Origin: CBCPMX01 sp965120355
GTDB lineage: Bacteria; Bacillota; Clostridia; Oscillospirales; Oscillospiraceae
NCBI GenBank assembly: GCA_965120355.1
Contig: CBCPMX010000125.1
Coordinates: 1 to 48,223 of the forward strand
Reading direction: 5' to 3'
Length of the DNA: 48,223 nt
Part shown: in pieces, positions 1 through 8,036 of the stretch
Position numbering within the stretch: position 1 is the stretch's first letter
How the letters are laid out: each line of letters opens with the position of its first letter
The notes under the pieces: generated by a model
The model's input: only the letters and a program-made list of their open reading frames with translations
What the model was told of the DNA's origin: nothing
The model's database searches: none
Program-made: the position numbers and the translations under genes

Positions 1-25
1 CGTGTCGTTCCTGTTCTCTCGCCAT
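1..25 (-). CDS. Start of an unidentified gene running off the left edge
   Basis: Only the first eight codons are inside the window (MAREQERH). I call it a gene because the ATG is preceded on the minus strand by a strong GAGGAGGG ribosome binding site (about 6 nt away) and a TATAAT -10 box. It points away from a MerR gene that has lost its 5' half, so it could be the outermost gene of an inserted element, for example a recombinase. That identity is a guess from position; eight residues cannot identify a family. Confidence 0.4.
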
Positions 26-30
26 TTTTT

Positions 31-58
31 GCCCTCCTCTACTTCGAGAACTATTATA
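31..58 (-). promoter_or_regulatory. Promoter -10 box and strong RBS of the left-edge gene
   Basis: On the minus strand, TATAAT (53-58) is followed by GAGGAGGG (about 32-39) and then the ATG at 25. No good -35 hexamer lies 16-18 bp upstream, where the sequence already nears the MerR fragment, so the original -35 may be missing or extra-TG dependent. Confidence 0.4.
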
Positions 59-73
59 TCATACTTTTATTGA

Positions 74-721
74 CGACACCACCTAGAGCGGCTGGACCAA
101 GGCATTGACACCGACGCTGTCTTCGACTCCATGGAGCAAGAACGGACCCGGCTGAATCAGCGGATTGCCGAACTGGAGAGCCTGCGGCGCATTCTGGACA
201 ACTATTTTGAGCTGCGGCAGCGGCCCCCGGCCCGCATGGGAGAAGTTCACATCAAGGAGTTTCCACCCAGAGTTTTTCCCATGGTATCCATTACACCGCT
301 GGAACGCACTTCCCCTGCCTTTGCCGCAGAGCAGCTATACGGGCGCAAACAGCTGCTGGACCAGTTGGGGCCGCTGGCAGTGGATCAGGCCTTTGGCGCA
401 GTCTGTTCCCTGGCAGACTTCCGTCAAACGGGCCTGATTCGATACCGCAAGCTGTTGCTGGACCCCATGCCCTTTCGACCGGAGCCGCCGCAGCCGCCGG
501 TGGAAGGCGGCACGCAGCTTCCGGACGGCAGCTATATCACCGTCCGCTATCTGCGCAGCCAAACCCCTGCCGAGGACATGTACCGGTTGTTGCTGCGCTT
601 TGCCGACGAGCACCGGTTCCGGGCAGACGACGAGGTGCTGGAGATCGAAATGGATCCTCTGTTTGCCGGCATCGCACGCCAGGCAGATATGGTGGAGCTG
701 CAAATGCACATCACTTTCTGA
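74..721 (+). pseudogene. MerR-family regulator, N-terminal DNA-binding half missing
   Basis: The readable frame begins right after a stop codon at 71-73. It first encodes a stretch typical of the MerR linker helix (HLERLDQGIDTDAVFDSM, then a coiled-coil with RIAELESL), followed by about 150 residues resembling a GyrI-like/BmrR-type effector-binding domain with an alternating beta pattern ending in ELQMHITF. The winged-helix HTH that should precede the linker (about 75-90 residues) is absent. An internal ATG at 131 gives 196 residues but has no good ribosome binding site. The family assignment rests on the linker and C-terminal pattern. The simplest reading is truncation by an insertion or rearrangement ending near position 70-75; a free-standing effector domain is possible but less likely. 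Confidence 0.6.
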
Positions 722-834
722 AAACCGCAGCGTCCTTTTCAAACTCTGCATTAACTATAGAGTTTTGGCCGCAAACTCGGAGAAACGCGCAAAACTATGG
801 TGCTTTTTCTCTGTTTCTGACGGGAAATCCACCG

Positions 835-865
835 TTGACTCTCCTGTATACAGACACAGTACAAT
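835..865 (+). promoter_or_regulatory. Possible promoter of the Fe-S flavoprotein gene
   Basis: TTGACT (835-840) and TACAAT (860-865) are separated by 19 bp, longer than ideal. They lie about 40 bp ahead of the ATG at 902, which has GGAAGGGA 11 nt upstream. Confidence 0.35.
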
Positions 866-901
866 AAACGCAATCCTCAACAGGAAGGGAATGCAAGCAA
901 T

Positions 902-2650
902 ATGGCATATCAAATTATTGACCGGTGCGTCTGTTGTCACAGCTGCGCCACCAACTGTCCCGTTGGCGCCATCACCTTTCAGGGCAGCCAATACTGGATC
1001 GATCCGGCAGTCTGCATCTCCTGCGGTATATGCGCACCGCTCTGCCCACAGAGCATTATTGCAGATGCGGAGAATCCGCCTCCCGCGCCGATCCCCCATG
1101 CGAAGAAACATTTTTCCTGCGATCTGGCCGTAGTGGGCGCCGGCGGATCCGGCCTGGTTGCCGCAGTCCGCGCCGCCCAGCTGACAGGGAAAACGGTTCT
1201 TGTACTGGAAAAAGGGAAGAAGTGCGGCGGCTCCACCAATTTTGCCCACAACTGGTACACTGGGAACTGTAAATTCCTGGCTGACGCCGGTCTGGAGGAC
1301 CAAACGGACAAAATGCTGGCCTACTGCATCAAAGAGGCTGGCGGACACCTGCCCGACTCCCTGGTAGAAAAGATTCTGCGCAACACCGGCGTCTTTTTCG
1401 ACTGGCTGGTGGCATGGAACGAGGAGGATGCCAAGGCCAGCTTCGCCGTTGGCCGCGGCCCCATGGGGGCTTTGACCGCCAACTACCCCAACCGGCGGTA
1501 CGAGAATCTCAAATGCCACGATCCCGCCATCGGTCCGGGCTGGGCCGGTACCTACCTGATTCGCAAGATGCTCCAGGTTGCGCCCACTCTGGGGATCGAG
1601 ATTCTCACCCAGACAGAAGCCGTCCATCTGTTGACCAATCCGGATGGATCCATCCGCGGCGTTCTGGCGAAAGACCCCGGCGGCGAAGTAGAGGTGTCCG
1701 CCAAAGCCGTGATTTTGGCCACAGGCGGTTTCTCCGGCAATGACGAAAAGCTTCGCCGTTTTGAGCCGGATTTCTTTGACGGCGGGTATCCCGTCCACCG
1801 ATTCAGTCCTGTGACCTGCTCCGGCGACGGCATGGATCTGGCCGCCGAAGTGGGCGGCTGGATCAACATGGCCAAAACGAAACTGAACAAATTTGGCCCG
1901 GTCCACCATCCATACACTGCCTCCGGCTGTGCCATAGCAGGCTTCGGCGCTCCCATGGTGGATTTTCGCGGCAATCTGGTGCAGATGCCCAGAGGGCCCA
2001 TGGGCGACACCAGTTTGTTGGACAGTCTTCCCGAACATGCAGTCTGGTATTTGGCCGATGAGAAAACGGTGGAACAGAAATTGCACGACAGCGCCGCGCA
2101 TCCCCGGGAGGGCAACGCCGGCATGACTTACGAGGACTATCGGGCGGAAATCGAATTTGAGCTGCGCTCCAACGGACCGGCTTACCGCGCTGACACCTGG
2201 GAAGCCCTGGCAGAAAAGCTGCATATGGATCCGGCAGTGCTGACCGCCTCTGTGCAGGTCTACAATGCGTCCTGCGGCCAGTCCCAGGCCGTGCCGCTGC
2301 CGCCCATGGGCGATGACGAAGACGGTCCCGGCAATCCGTCCTTTGATGACGGCAGCGGTGACGGTCCCGGCCTGCCGCCTCCCCCACCGGCGCAGCCGCT
2401 GACAGAAGGCCCCTTTTATGCGTTCCTGGGGCAGCGCTTTGCCGAAGGCGCCTTCGGCGGTGTCATGACCAATGAGAACATTGAAGTCATCCGGCCCGAC
2501 GGCTCCGTCATTCCGGGGTTGTATGCCACAGGTGACGCCGCCTCCACCTGGTACACCCGCGGCGTGCTCGGCCCCCTGACAGAACTGACTTGGGCCGTAA
2601 ATTCCGGGTATCTCGCCGGCGAGTATGCAGCGGATTACATTTCTGCATAG
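902..2650 (+). CDS. FAD-dependent oxidoreductase with N-terminal 2x[4Fe-4S] ferredoxin domain (fumarate reductase/KsdD-like)
   Basis: This 582-residue cytoplasmic protein joins two modules. Residues 1-55 are a bacterial ferredoxin domain with two complete cluster motifs: C9, C12, C15, C19-Pro and C38, C41, C44, C48-Pro. From about residue 74 comes a Rossmann FAD motif (DLAVVGAGGSGLVAAVRAA) and the FAD-binding/capping fold of the fumarate reductase, urocanate reductase and 3-ketosteroid dehydrogenase superfamily, closing with the C-terminal FAD contact (GLYATGDAAS). There is no signal peptide, Tat motif or haem site, so electrons probably enter through the Fe-S domain from a soluble donor and reduce an enoate-type substrate. 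The substrate is not predictable. An acidic Pro/Gly-rich insert at about 465-500 (GDDEDGP and PPPPPAQP) is unusual for the family. It stands alone upstream of a terminator hairpin. Confidence 0.85.
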   Translation: MAYQIIDRCVCCHSCATNCPVGAITFQGSQYWIDPAVCISCGICAPLCPQSIIADAENPPPAPIPHAKKHFSCDLAVVGAGGSGLVAAVRAAQLTGKTVLVLEKGKKCGGSTNFAHNWYTGNCKFLADAGLEDQTDKMLAYCIKEAGGHLPDSLVEKILRNTGVFFDWLVAWNEEDAKASFAVGRGPMGALTANYPNRRYENLKCHDPAIGPGWAGTYLIRKMLQVAPTLGIEILTQTEAVHLLTNPDGSIRGVLAKDPGGEVEVSAKAVILATGGFSGNDEKLRRFEPDFFDGGYPVHRFSPVTCSGDGMDLAAEVGGWINMAKTKLNKFGPVHHPYTASGCAIAGFGAPMVDFRGNLVQMPRGPMGDTSLLDSLPEHAVWYLADEKTVEQKLHDSAAHPREGNAGMTYEDYRAEIEFELRSNGPAYRADTWEALAEKLHMDPAVLTASVQVYNASCGQSQAVPLPPMGDDEDGPGNPSFDDGSGDGPGLPPPPPAQPLTEGPFYAFLGQRFAEGAFGGVMTNENIEVIRPDGSVIPGLYATGDAASTWYTRGVLGPLTELTWAVNSGYLAGEYAADYISA

Positions 2651-2658
2651 TTGATGCG

Positions 2659-2699
2659 GCAGGTGCGCTGTCCAACCGGCGGCGCACCTGCTTCTTCTC
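2659..2699 (+). terminator. Terminator of the Fe-S flavoprotein gene
   Basis: GCAGGTGCGC (2659-2668) pairs with GCGCACCTGC (2682-2691), followed by TTCTTCTCT. Confidence 0.7.
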
Positions 2700-2767
2700 T
2701 CCTGCCGTCCGATGACCGGTTCAGACGCGCTTTGCCCACAGCTTCCGCCAGTTTATTTGTGTTTCCC

Positions 2768-2796
2768 TTGATTTTTGCGCAAAAGTTTCGTAAAGT
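2768..2796 (+). promoter_or_regulatory. Promoter of the dipeptidase-molybdoenzyme operon
   Basis: TTGATT (2768-2773), a 17-bp spacer and TAAAGT (2791-2796), about 35 bp before the ATG at 2831, which has AGAGGAA just upstream. Confidence 0.6.
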
Positions 2797-2830
2797 AGTA
2801 GGCATCAACATATAGAAAAGAGGAATTCCC

Positions 2831-3814
2831 ATGAAGGTTGTAGATATGCACTGCGACACCATCTCCGGCATTCTGCGCAGCGCAGACGAGGGCAGCCCCA
2901 TCGCCCTGCGGAAAAACACTGCGCTGCACATTGATCTGGAGGAAATGCGCAAAGGCGATTACTTACTGCAAAACTTCGCCATGTTTGTCTTCTTGGACAA
3001 AGATCGCGATCCGCTGGAGCACGTTCTGCGGCTCATCGACACCTATTACCGGGAACTGGAGACCAATGCCGACTGGATCGCGCCGGTCTATCAATTTGCA
3101 GACATCGACAAAAACGCTGCAGCGGGCAAGCTTTCCGCCATGCTCACCATTGAAGAAGGCGGTGTCTGCAAGGGCCGGTTGGAAGTCCTGCGCATCCTGT
3201 ACCGTCTGGGCGTCCGGATGCTGACGCTGACCTGGAACTTTGAAAATGAACTGGGCTGGCCCAACACCGTGGCAAAGCTGCCAGGATATGACCCCAGTCA
3301 CACATACGGCCTGAAGGACACAGGCGTGGCTTTTGTGAAAGAAATGCAGCGGCTGGGTATGATTGTGGACGTATCCCATCTGTCCGATGACGGCTTTTAC
3401 GACGTGGCGCAGCTGTCCAAACAGGCTGGTATCCCATTTGTGGCCAGCCACTCCAATGCCCGCGCCCTGTGCGCTCACAGCCGCAACCTGACCGACGACA
3501 TGATCCGCACCCTGGCCGACTGTGGCGGCGTCACGGGCATCAACTTCTGCGGCAGCTTCCTGGACGCGCAGACTGAGTGCAGCCGTGTGGCCCGCATGGT
3601 CGAACACATGCGGCACATTGTCAACGTGGGCGGCATCGACTGCCTTGGCCTTGGCACCGATTTTGACGGCATCGGCGGCGACCTGGAGCTGGAACGCTGC
3701 GGCAAAATGCCCCTCCTGGCCGACGAGATGGCGCGGCAGGGCTTCACACAGCGGGAAATTGAAGCCGTGTTCAGCGGCAATGTCCTGCGGGTCTACCGCG
3801 AGGTTATCGGCTGA
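2831..3814 (+). CDS. Membrane dipeptidase (peptidase family M19)
   Basis: A 327-residue zinc dipeptidase of the renal-dipeptidase family, which cleaves dipeptides, often including D-residues at the C-terminal position. Visible metal and active-site elements: H7-x-D9 at the end of strand 1, the bridging Glu in TIEEGG (about 108), H183 in VDVSHL, H207 in ASHSNAR and an Asp in GLGTDFDG (about 277). Length and order match bacterial M19 proteins. There is no signal peptide, so it is cytoplasmic. Its TGA overlaps the ATG of the next gene (TGATG), which implies translational coupling to a molybdopterin oxidoreductase. Why a dipeptidase should be coupled to a molybdoenzyme is unclear; one option is a shared peptide-derived or conjugated substrate. 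Confidence 0.92.
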   Translation: MKVVDMHCDTISGILRSADEGSPIALRKNTALHIDLEEMRKGDYLLQNFAMFVFLDKDRDPLEHVLRLIDTYYRELETNADWIAPVYQFADIDKNAAAGKLSAMLTIEEGGVCKGRLEVLRILYRLGVRMLTLTWNFENELGWPNTVAKLPGYDPSHTYGLKDTGVAFVKEMQRLGMIVDVSHLSDDGFYDVAQLSKQAGIPFVASHSNARALCAHSRNLTDDMIRTLADCGGVTGINFCGSFLDAQTECSRVARMVEHMRHIVNVGGIDCLGLGTDFDGIGGDLELERCGKMPLLADEMARQGFTQREIEAVFSGNVLRVYREVIG

Positions 3815-6003
3815 TGGAACAGATCTTCCTGACCACCGGACGCAACAACTGCGGCGGCCGGTGCCGCCTGCGCGTCCACATGGAGGATGGGAAGATTGTG
3901 CGGCTCTCCGCCGACCCCAACGACCCGGAACCAGGGCGCAAACCCTGCATTCGCGGTCTCAACTATGCAAAAACATTCCTCGGCCCCGACCGGCTCCTGA
4001 CGCCCATGAAGCGGGTAGGCCGGCGGGGTGAGGGTGTGTTTCGCCCCATCTCCTGGGACCAGGCCCTGGACGAATTGGCCGCCCAATGGATCCGCATCCG
4101 CGACACGTATGGCCCCGCGTCCCGCTATGTCAATTACGGCTGGGGCGAAAGCGGCGTCCTGTCTGGCCTGGGGCTGTGCAAACGGCTCCTGCGGCTCGAC
4201 GGCGGCCATTTAGACTACTATAACTCCTATTCCACCGCCTGCTGCGCCGCCGCCACCCCCTACATCTATGGCACCGCCGATTCCGGCAGCAGCTTCTGCA
4301 CCCTGACGGACAGCAAGCTGATCCTGCTCTGGGCGCACAATCCGGCGGAGACCATTTTCGATGATCTGCTGTACTGGCTCCGCCGTGCCAAAAAAGCCGG
4401 TGCGGAGATCATTGTGATCGACCCACGGAACAATGCCACCTGCAAAGCCCTCCACGCCCGCTGGATCGGCCTGCGCCCCGGCACCGACGGCGCCATGCTG
4501 GACGCCATGGCCTGGGTCATCTTCTCCAAAAATATGAAGGATCAGACGTTTCTGGACCGTTTTTGCTACGGCTGGCGCCAATGGCGGGACACACTCCTGC
4601 GGGAGGGGCGCAGTCCGCAGTGGGCCGAACGCATCTGCGGCGTGCCTGCTCAAACCATTGAAGAGCTGGCCGTGGCCTATGCCACAGTCAAACCTGCGGC
4701 TCTGCTGCCCGGTTACGGCGCGCAGCGCCATGAAAACGGAGAGCAATTCACCCGCGCCGCCTGTGCCCTGGCCTGTCTGACCGGCAATGTGGGCATTTCC
4801 GGCGGCTGGGCCGGCGGCGTAGGTTGGTGCCCTACCTATCCCCAGCCCCATATGCCGTCTCTGAAAAACCCGGTTCAGGCGGAAATTCCGTCTTTCCTGT
4901 GGACCGATGCCATTGCCCGCGGCCCGGAGCTGACTGCCGCGGATGGTCTCATCGGCCCGGAACGGTTGGAAACCGGCATCAAGCTGCTGTTCAACCTGGC
5001 CGGCAATCTGTTAATGAACCAGCACGGCGATTTAAACCGCACCGCAGAGATTCTGCGGGAGGAATCCCTGTGCGAATATATTGTATGCAGCGACCTGTTT
5101 ATGACGCCCAGTGCCAAATTTGCGGATCTGCTGCTGCCGGGGACCTCCATGTTTGAGCAGGACAATCTGACCACCCCCTGGACACAGGGAGATTTTGTGG
5201 GTTTTTCGCCCAAGCTGATCGAACCTCTGGGCCAGTCGCGGTTTGAGTACGATTGGCTGCGGGATCTGTCTCGCCGTTTGGGGCTGGAAGCGGCTTTTAC
5301 GGAGGGGCATGAAACGGCGACGGACTGGCTGTCGGATCTCTATGAAGATCTGCGCATTCAGATGCCGGAGCTGCCGCCCTTCGAACAGTTTCGCCACATG
5401 GGCACCTACCGCTATCGGGAAGGCCGCGTACGCATCGCATTCAAAGAACAGGTGACTCAGGGCTTGCCGTTTCCCACCCAGACCGGGAAAATTGAGCTGC
5501 TGTCCCCCGCCCTTGCAGCAATCGCAAATCCGCAGGTGCCCGCCCTTCCAATCTATGTACCAGAAAAAGAGGGCGCCGCGGCCAAGGATCCGGAGCAGCT
5601 CCAATTGATCGGCTGGCATACCATCGCCCGCTGCCACACCATTCACCACAATAACACTGCGCTGCGCAGCGCCTATCCCCAACAGCTCTGGCTGCATCCC
5701 CAGGACGCGTCCGCGCGGCAAATTTCGGACGGCGATTGGGTGCGCGTAGAAAACGACCGGGGTACGCTGCGGGTCCCCGCACACGTTACAGAGGACATCG
5801 TTCCCGGCGCAGCCGCGCTGGCCCAGGGAGCCTGGACAGCGCTGGATGCCGGCGGTGTGGACAACGGCGGCAATATTAACGTCCTGACGGGCCATGAGGC
5901 CACGCCCCTTGCCCACGGAAATCCACAGCACACCATTTTAGTCCGAGTCACAAAGGAGGCTATGCCATGGTCAAACAAGTCATCGTCATGCGGAGAGACC
6001 TGA
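3814..6003 (+). CDS. Molybdopterin-dependent oxidoreductase, DMSO reductase family
   Basis: A 729-residue catalytic subunit related to DmsA-type enzymes. Seen in order: an N-terminal Fe4S4-like segment (NNCGGRC at 11-17 and a later Cys45), the molybdopterin-binding core with YYNSYSTACC (Ser140 aligned with the Mo-ligating Ser of DmsA), a substrate/cofactor segment LLLWAHNPAET, the domain with FADLLLPGTSMFEQDN, and the C-terminal molydopterin-dinucleotide-binding beta-barrel with GWH and HNNTALR motifs. The first Cys of the expected C-x3-C-x3-C...C pattern is Gly9, so the cluster may be altered or lost. No Tat signal and no DmsB/DmsC-like partner is nearby, so this is a soluble cytoplasmic enzyme with an unknown electron partner. 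It overlaps M19 by TGATG and the pth2 gene by 37 nt. Substrate not predictable. Confidence 0.88.
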   Translation: MEQIFLTTGRNNCGGRCRLRVHMEDGKIVRLSADPNDPEPGRKPCIRGLNYAKTFLGPDRLLTPMKRVGRRGEGVFRPISWDQALDELAAQWIRIRDTYGPASRYVNYGWGESGVLSGLGLCKRLLRLDGGHLDYYNSYSTACCAAATPYIYGTADSGSSFCTLTDSKLILLWAHNPAETIFDDLLYWLRRAKKAGAEIIVIDPRNNATCKALHARWIGLRPGTDGAMLDAMAWVIFSKNMKDQTFLDRFCYGWRQWRDTLLREGRSPQWAERICGVPAQTIEELAVAYATVKPAALLPGYGAQRHENGEQFTRAACALACLTGNVGISGGWAGGVGWCPTYPQPHMPSLKNPVQAEIPSFLWTDAIARGPELTAADGLIGPERLETGIKLLFNLAGNLLMNQHGDLNRTAEILREESLCEYIVCSDLFMTPSAKFADLLLPGTSMFEQDNLTTPWTQGDFVGFSPKLIEPLGQSRFEYDWLRDLSRRLGLEAAFTEGHETATDWLSDLYEDLRIQMPELPPFEQFRHMGTYRYREGRVRIAFKEQVTQGLPFPTQTGKIELLSPALAAIANPQVPALPIYVPEKEGAAAKDPEQLQLIGWHTIARCHTIHHNNTALRSAYPQQLWLHPQDASARQISDGDWVRVENDRGTLRVPAHVTEDIVPGAAALAQGAWTALDAGGVDNGGNINVLTGHEATPLAHGNPQHTILVRVTKEAMPWSNKSSSCGET

Positions 6004-6374
6004 AAATGCGCAAGGGCAAAATCGCCGCCCAGGCGGGTCACGCTTGTGTGGAGGCGGTACTGCTGGCCCTGCTCCAACAGGGACGTATGGACGAGCTTTC
6101 GTTACAGGATGGTCAAATAACCTTGGGCGGGCAGGAAAACGACCTGTGGCAGTGGTTCAACCGGGGCGTGACAAAAATCTGCGTCTATGTGGACTCGGAA
6201 GAAGAACTGCTGGACATTCACCGGCAGGCAGCGGCCGCCGGGCTTCTGTCGGCGCTGATCCAGGATCATGGTATGACTGAATTTCACGGTGTCCCCACGT
6301 ACACCTGCCTTGCCATCGAACCGGCGGAAGCAGCGCAGGTGGACCCCATTACAGGCGGCCTGCCGCTGTATTGA
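5967..6374 (+). CDS. Peptidyl-tRNA hydrolase 2 (archaeal/eukaryotic type)
   Basis: A 135-residue protein of the Pth2 fold, which releases peptides from prematurely dissociated peptidyl-tRNA. The diagnostic N-terminal pattern is present (KQVIVMRRDLKMRKGKIAAQ, then AGHA), followed by the strand TKICVYVDSEEELLDI, the IQDHGMTEF segment (family: I-x-DAG-x-T) and a C-terminal strand CLAIEPAEAAQVDPITGGLPLY. In the family motif DAGRT the Ala is here His (DHGMT). Most bacteria rely on the unrelated Pth1; Pth2 copies occur scattered in Clostridia and Actinobacteria. The ATG lies inside the end of the molybdoenzyme gene (37-nt overlap, with AAAGGAGG upstream), so it is transcribed with it. Confidence 0.85.
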   Translation: MVKQVIVMRRDLKMRKGKIAAQAGHACVEAVLLALLQQGRMDELSLQDGQITLGGQENDLWQWFNRGVTKICVYVDSEEELLDIHRQAAAAGLLSALIQDHGMTEFHGVPTYTCLAIEPAEAAQVDPITGGLPLY

Positions 6375-6386
6375 GGAGAAACGCCT

Positions 6387-6953
6387 ATGTGCAGCCGGTT
6401 TCAATTTTCCACCCACTCCGACGCGGCGGCAGTTCGCCGCCTGCTGGCGCGGCTGGAAGCAGCCTATCCCGCATTTATACCGCCGGACGGAGAAGTGCTG
6501 CCCAATATGCAAGCGCCTATTCTGGTCGCCGGAGTTGAAAAGCTGGGCGTGCTGCCGGCACGTTGGGGCTTCCCCGGCAGCGGCGGGCAGCTCGTCATCA
6601 ATGCCCGCTCCGAGACAGCGGCGGAGAAACCCATGTTCCGCGACAGCCTGCGCACCCGCCGGTGTGCATTGCTGACCACCGGTTTTTATGAGTGGTCCCA
6701 CGATGGCCGCCGCCAAAAATATCTTCTGCGGAAAAGCGGCGAGCCTGTCACTTATCTGGCGGGACTCTATCAAATCGTGGACGGTGAGCCGCGCTTTGTG
6801 GTGCTGACCCGCCCGGCCCACACCTCCATGAACGACATCCATGACCGAATGCCAGTCATTTTGGAGCAGAAACAGCTGCGGCAGTGGCTCCAGGGCAACT
6901 ACACGGAACTTCTGCACAGTCCGGGACCGTGGCTGGATCGGGAAGCACAATAA
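6387..6953 (+). CDS. SRAP-family abasic-site DNA-protein crosslinking protein (YedK/HMCES-like)
   Basis: A 188-residue SOS-response-associated peptidase domain protein. It recognises abasic sites in single-stranded DNA and forms a thiazolidine crosslink through Cys2. All key residues are visible: Cys2 directly after the start Met, Asn72 in INARSET, Glu102 in GFYEW and His152 in HDRMPVIL. The start is fixed because catalysis needs Cys at position 2; GAGGAGA lies just upstream. It sits 12 nt after pth2, so it is likely co-transcribed, and ends at a strong hairpin. Confidence 0.92.
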   Translation: MCSRFQFSTHSDAAAVRRLLARLEAAYPAFIPPDGEVLPNMQAPILVAGVEKLGVLPARWGFPGSGGQLVINARSETAAEKPMFRDSLRTRRCALLTTGFYEWSHDGRRQKYLLRKSGEPVTYLAGLYQIVDGEPRFVVLTRPAHTSMNDIHDRMPVILEQKQLRQWLQGNYTELLHSPGPWLDREAQ

Positions 6954-6970
6954 TCACGCACAAAAACACC

Positions 6971-6998
6971 ACGGGGAGGGGCGAATGCCCCTCCCCGT
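6971..6998. terminator. Bidirectional terminator between convergent genes
   Basis: ACGGGGAGGGGC (6971-6982), loop GAAT, GCCCCTCCCCGT (6987-6998). On the minus strand it is followed by GGTGTTTTTG, a better U-tract than on the plus strand, so it mainly serves the lipoprotein gene. Confidence 0.75.
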
Positions 6999-7041
6999 TC
7001 TGCACATTGCGCATGATCTGCAATGCAACTTTCGCAGCCCC

Positions 7042-7770
7042 TTATTCCGCTGCTGCGGATTCCTCCGGCTGCTCCTCACTGGTCTCCGGCTGCGATTCGG
7101 CGTCAGACGCCTCTTCGGTAGTCAGCAAATCTTCCCCGGCGGTTTCCTCGCCGCTTTCCTCGCTGGTTTCCTCACCGTTCACCGCTTCAGAATTTTCGTC
7201 CGCTTCAGCGGATTCGCCGTCAAGGGCTGCGTCAGTCTGACCGTCGGCTTCACTGCTGGACTGCTGTGCGTCAGTTTCCTCAGTCAATGTCTCATCCTCC
7301 GTGGTTTCGTCCAGATTATCCGAAGCATCTTCACAGATCTCAATGTCGATGATCGCGCCTTCATCGTCGTAGGAAATGGCCAACAGCAGCCCCTCAGAGA
7401 GCTGATCAACAGTGCCAATGGTGCCATCCTCCCAGAAGAGCACTGACTCATCGAGCAGCGACAAGACGCCTTCGGTATCATAGGAGACAAAGCCTTCCGT
7501 TTCATCATAACGGCCCATGTCTAATGTCACGGTCTCGCCCTCTATGGCGGTAATTTTGCCCCAGAGCAACGCATTGGTGAAGGTCAATGCATTGGCAGCA
7601 GTTTCCTCCTCCGTCTCAACAGTTTCTTCCGTAGCTGCTTCGCTGGTTTCTGTCTCTTCACTCTCGCTAGTCTCCGTAGAGTCGGAGGAATCACTCCCAC
7701 AGGCGGCCAGCGCCGTGGTCAAAAGTGCCGCAATACAAAGAATAGATAGAAGTTTCCTGTACTTTTTCAT
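7042..7770 (-). CDS. Highly acidic lipoprotein of unknown function
   Basis: Translated from the ATG at 7770 (AAAGGA about 10 nt upstream), it gives 242 residues: a signal peptide with lipobox LAAC (lipidated Cys24), an acidic Ser/Thr/Glu linker (25-58), one compact region at about 60-150 (starting NALTFTNALLWGKITAIEGETVTLDMG) and an extremely acidic Glu/Asp/Ser/Thr/Gln tail to the end. The compact region has the strand pattern of a small beta-barrel domain seen in clostridial lipoproteins, but I do not recognise it as a named family. The frame stays open upstream of 7770, but that extension lacks an RBS and would bury the signal peptide. The low-complexity tail suggests surface display, cation binding or a flexible spacer. 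Monocistronic. Confidence 0.75.
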   Translation of the reverse strand: MKKYRKLLSILCIAALLTTALAACGSDSSDSTETSESEETETSEAATEETVETEEETAANALTFTNALLWGKITAIEGETVTLDMGRYDETEGFVSYDTEGVLSLLDESVLFWEDGTIGTVDQLSEGLLLAISYDDEGAIIDIEICEDASDNLDETTEDETLTEETDAQQSSSEADGQTDAALDGESAEADENSEAVNGEETSEESGEETAGEDLLTTEEASDAESQPETSEEQPEESAAAE

Positions 7771-7974
7771 AATGGTCCATCCTTTCGGTAGATTTGCAGC
7801 CGGTCGGCTGCTGTTGGGTATAGGATACCCTGCATCTATGGAAAAATCATGACCAGCAGGAAAAGATTTTGTCGCAAAGGGACGAAAAAACGGTGGAGAA
7901 ATCTTAACAAAAGTGTGAATCAAGGGCACAAAATGTTGGTTTTCTGGTACCTTTGTGTTTTTCCCGGAAAGTTC

Positions 7975-8004
7975 TTGACACCGGCAGGACTTGTCTCGTA
8001 AAAT
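7975..8004 (+). promoter_or_regulatory. Promoter of the beta-helix protein gene
   Basis: Consensus TTGACA (7975-7980), 18-bp spacer, TAAAAT (7999-8004), then AGGAG (8025-8029) seven nt before the ATG at 8037. Confidence 0.75.
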
Positions 8005-8036
8005 AGTTAGGTATAAAACAATTCAGGAGTGATCCC

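Noticed and set aside
755..2224. Minus-strand 489-codon frame opposite the Fe-S flavoprotein
   Set aside because: Antisense shadow; the plus strand encodes two complete ferredoxin motifs and an FAD fold.
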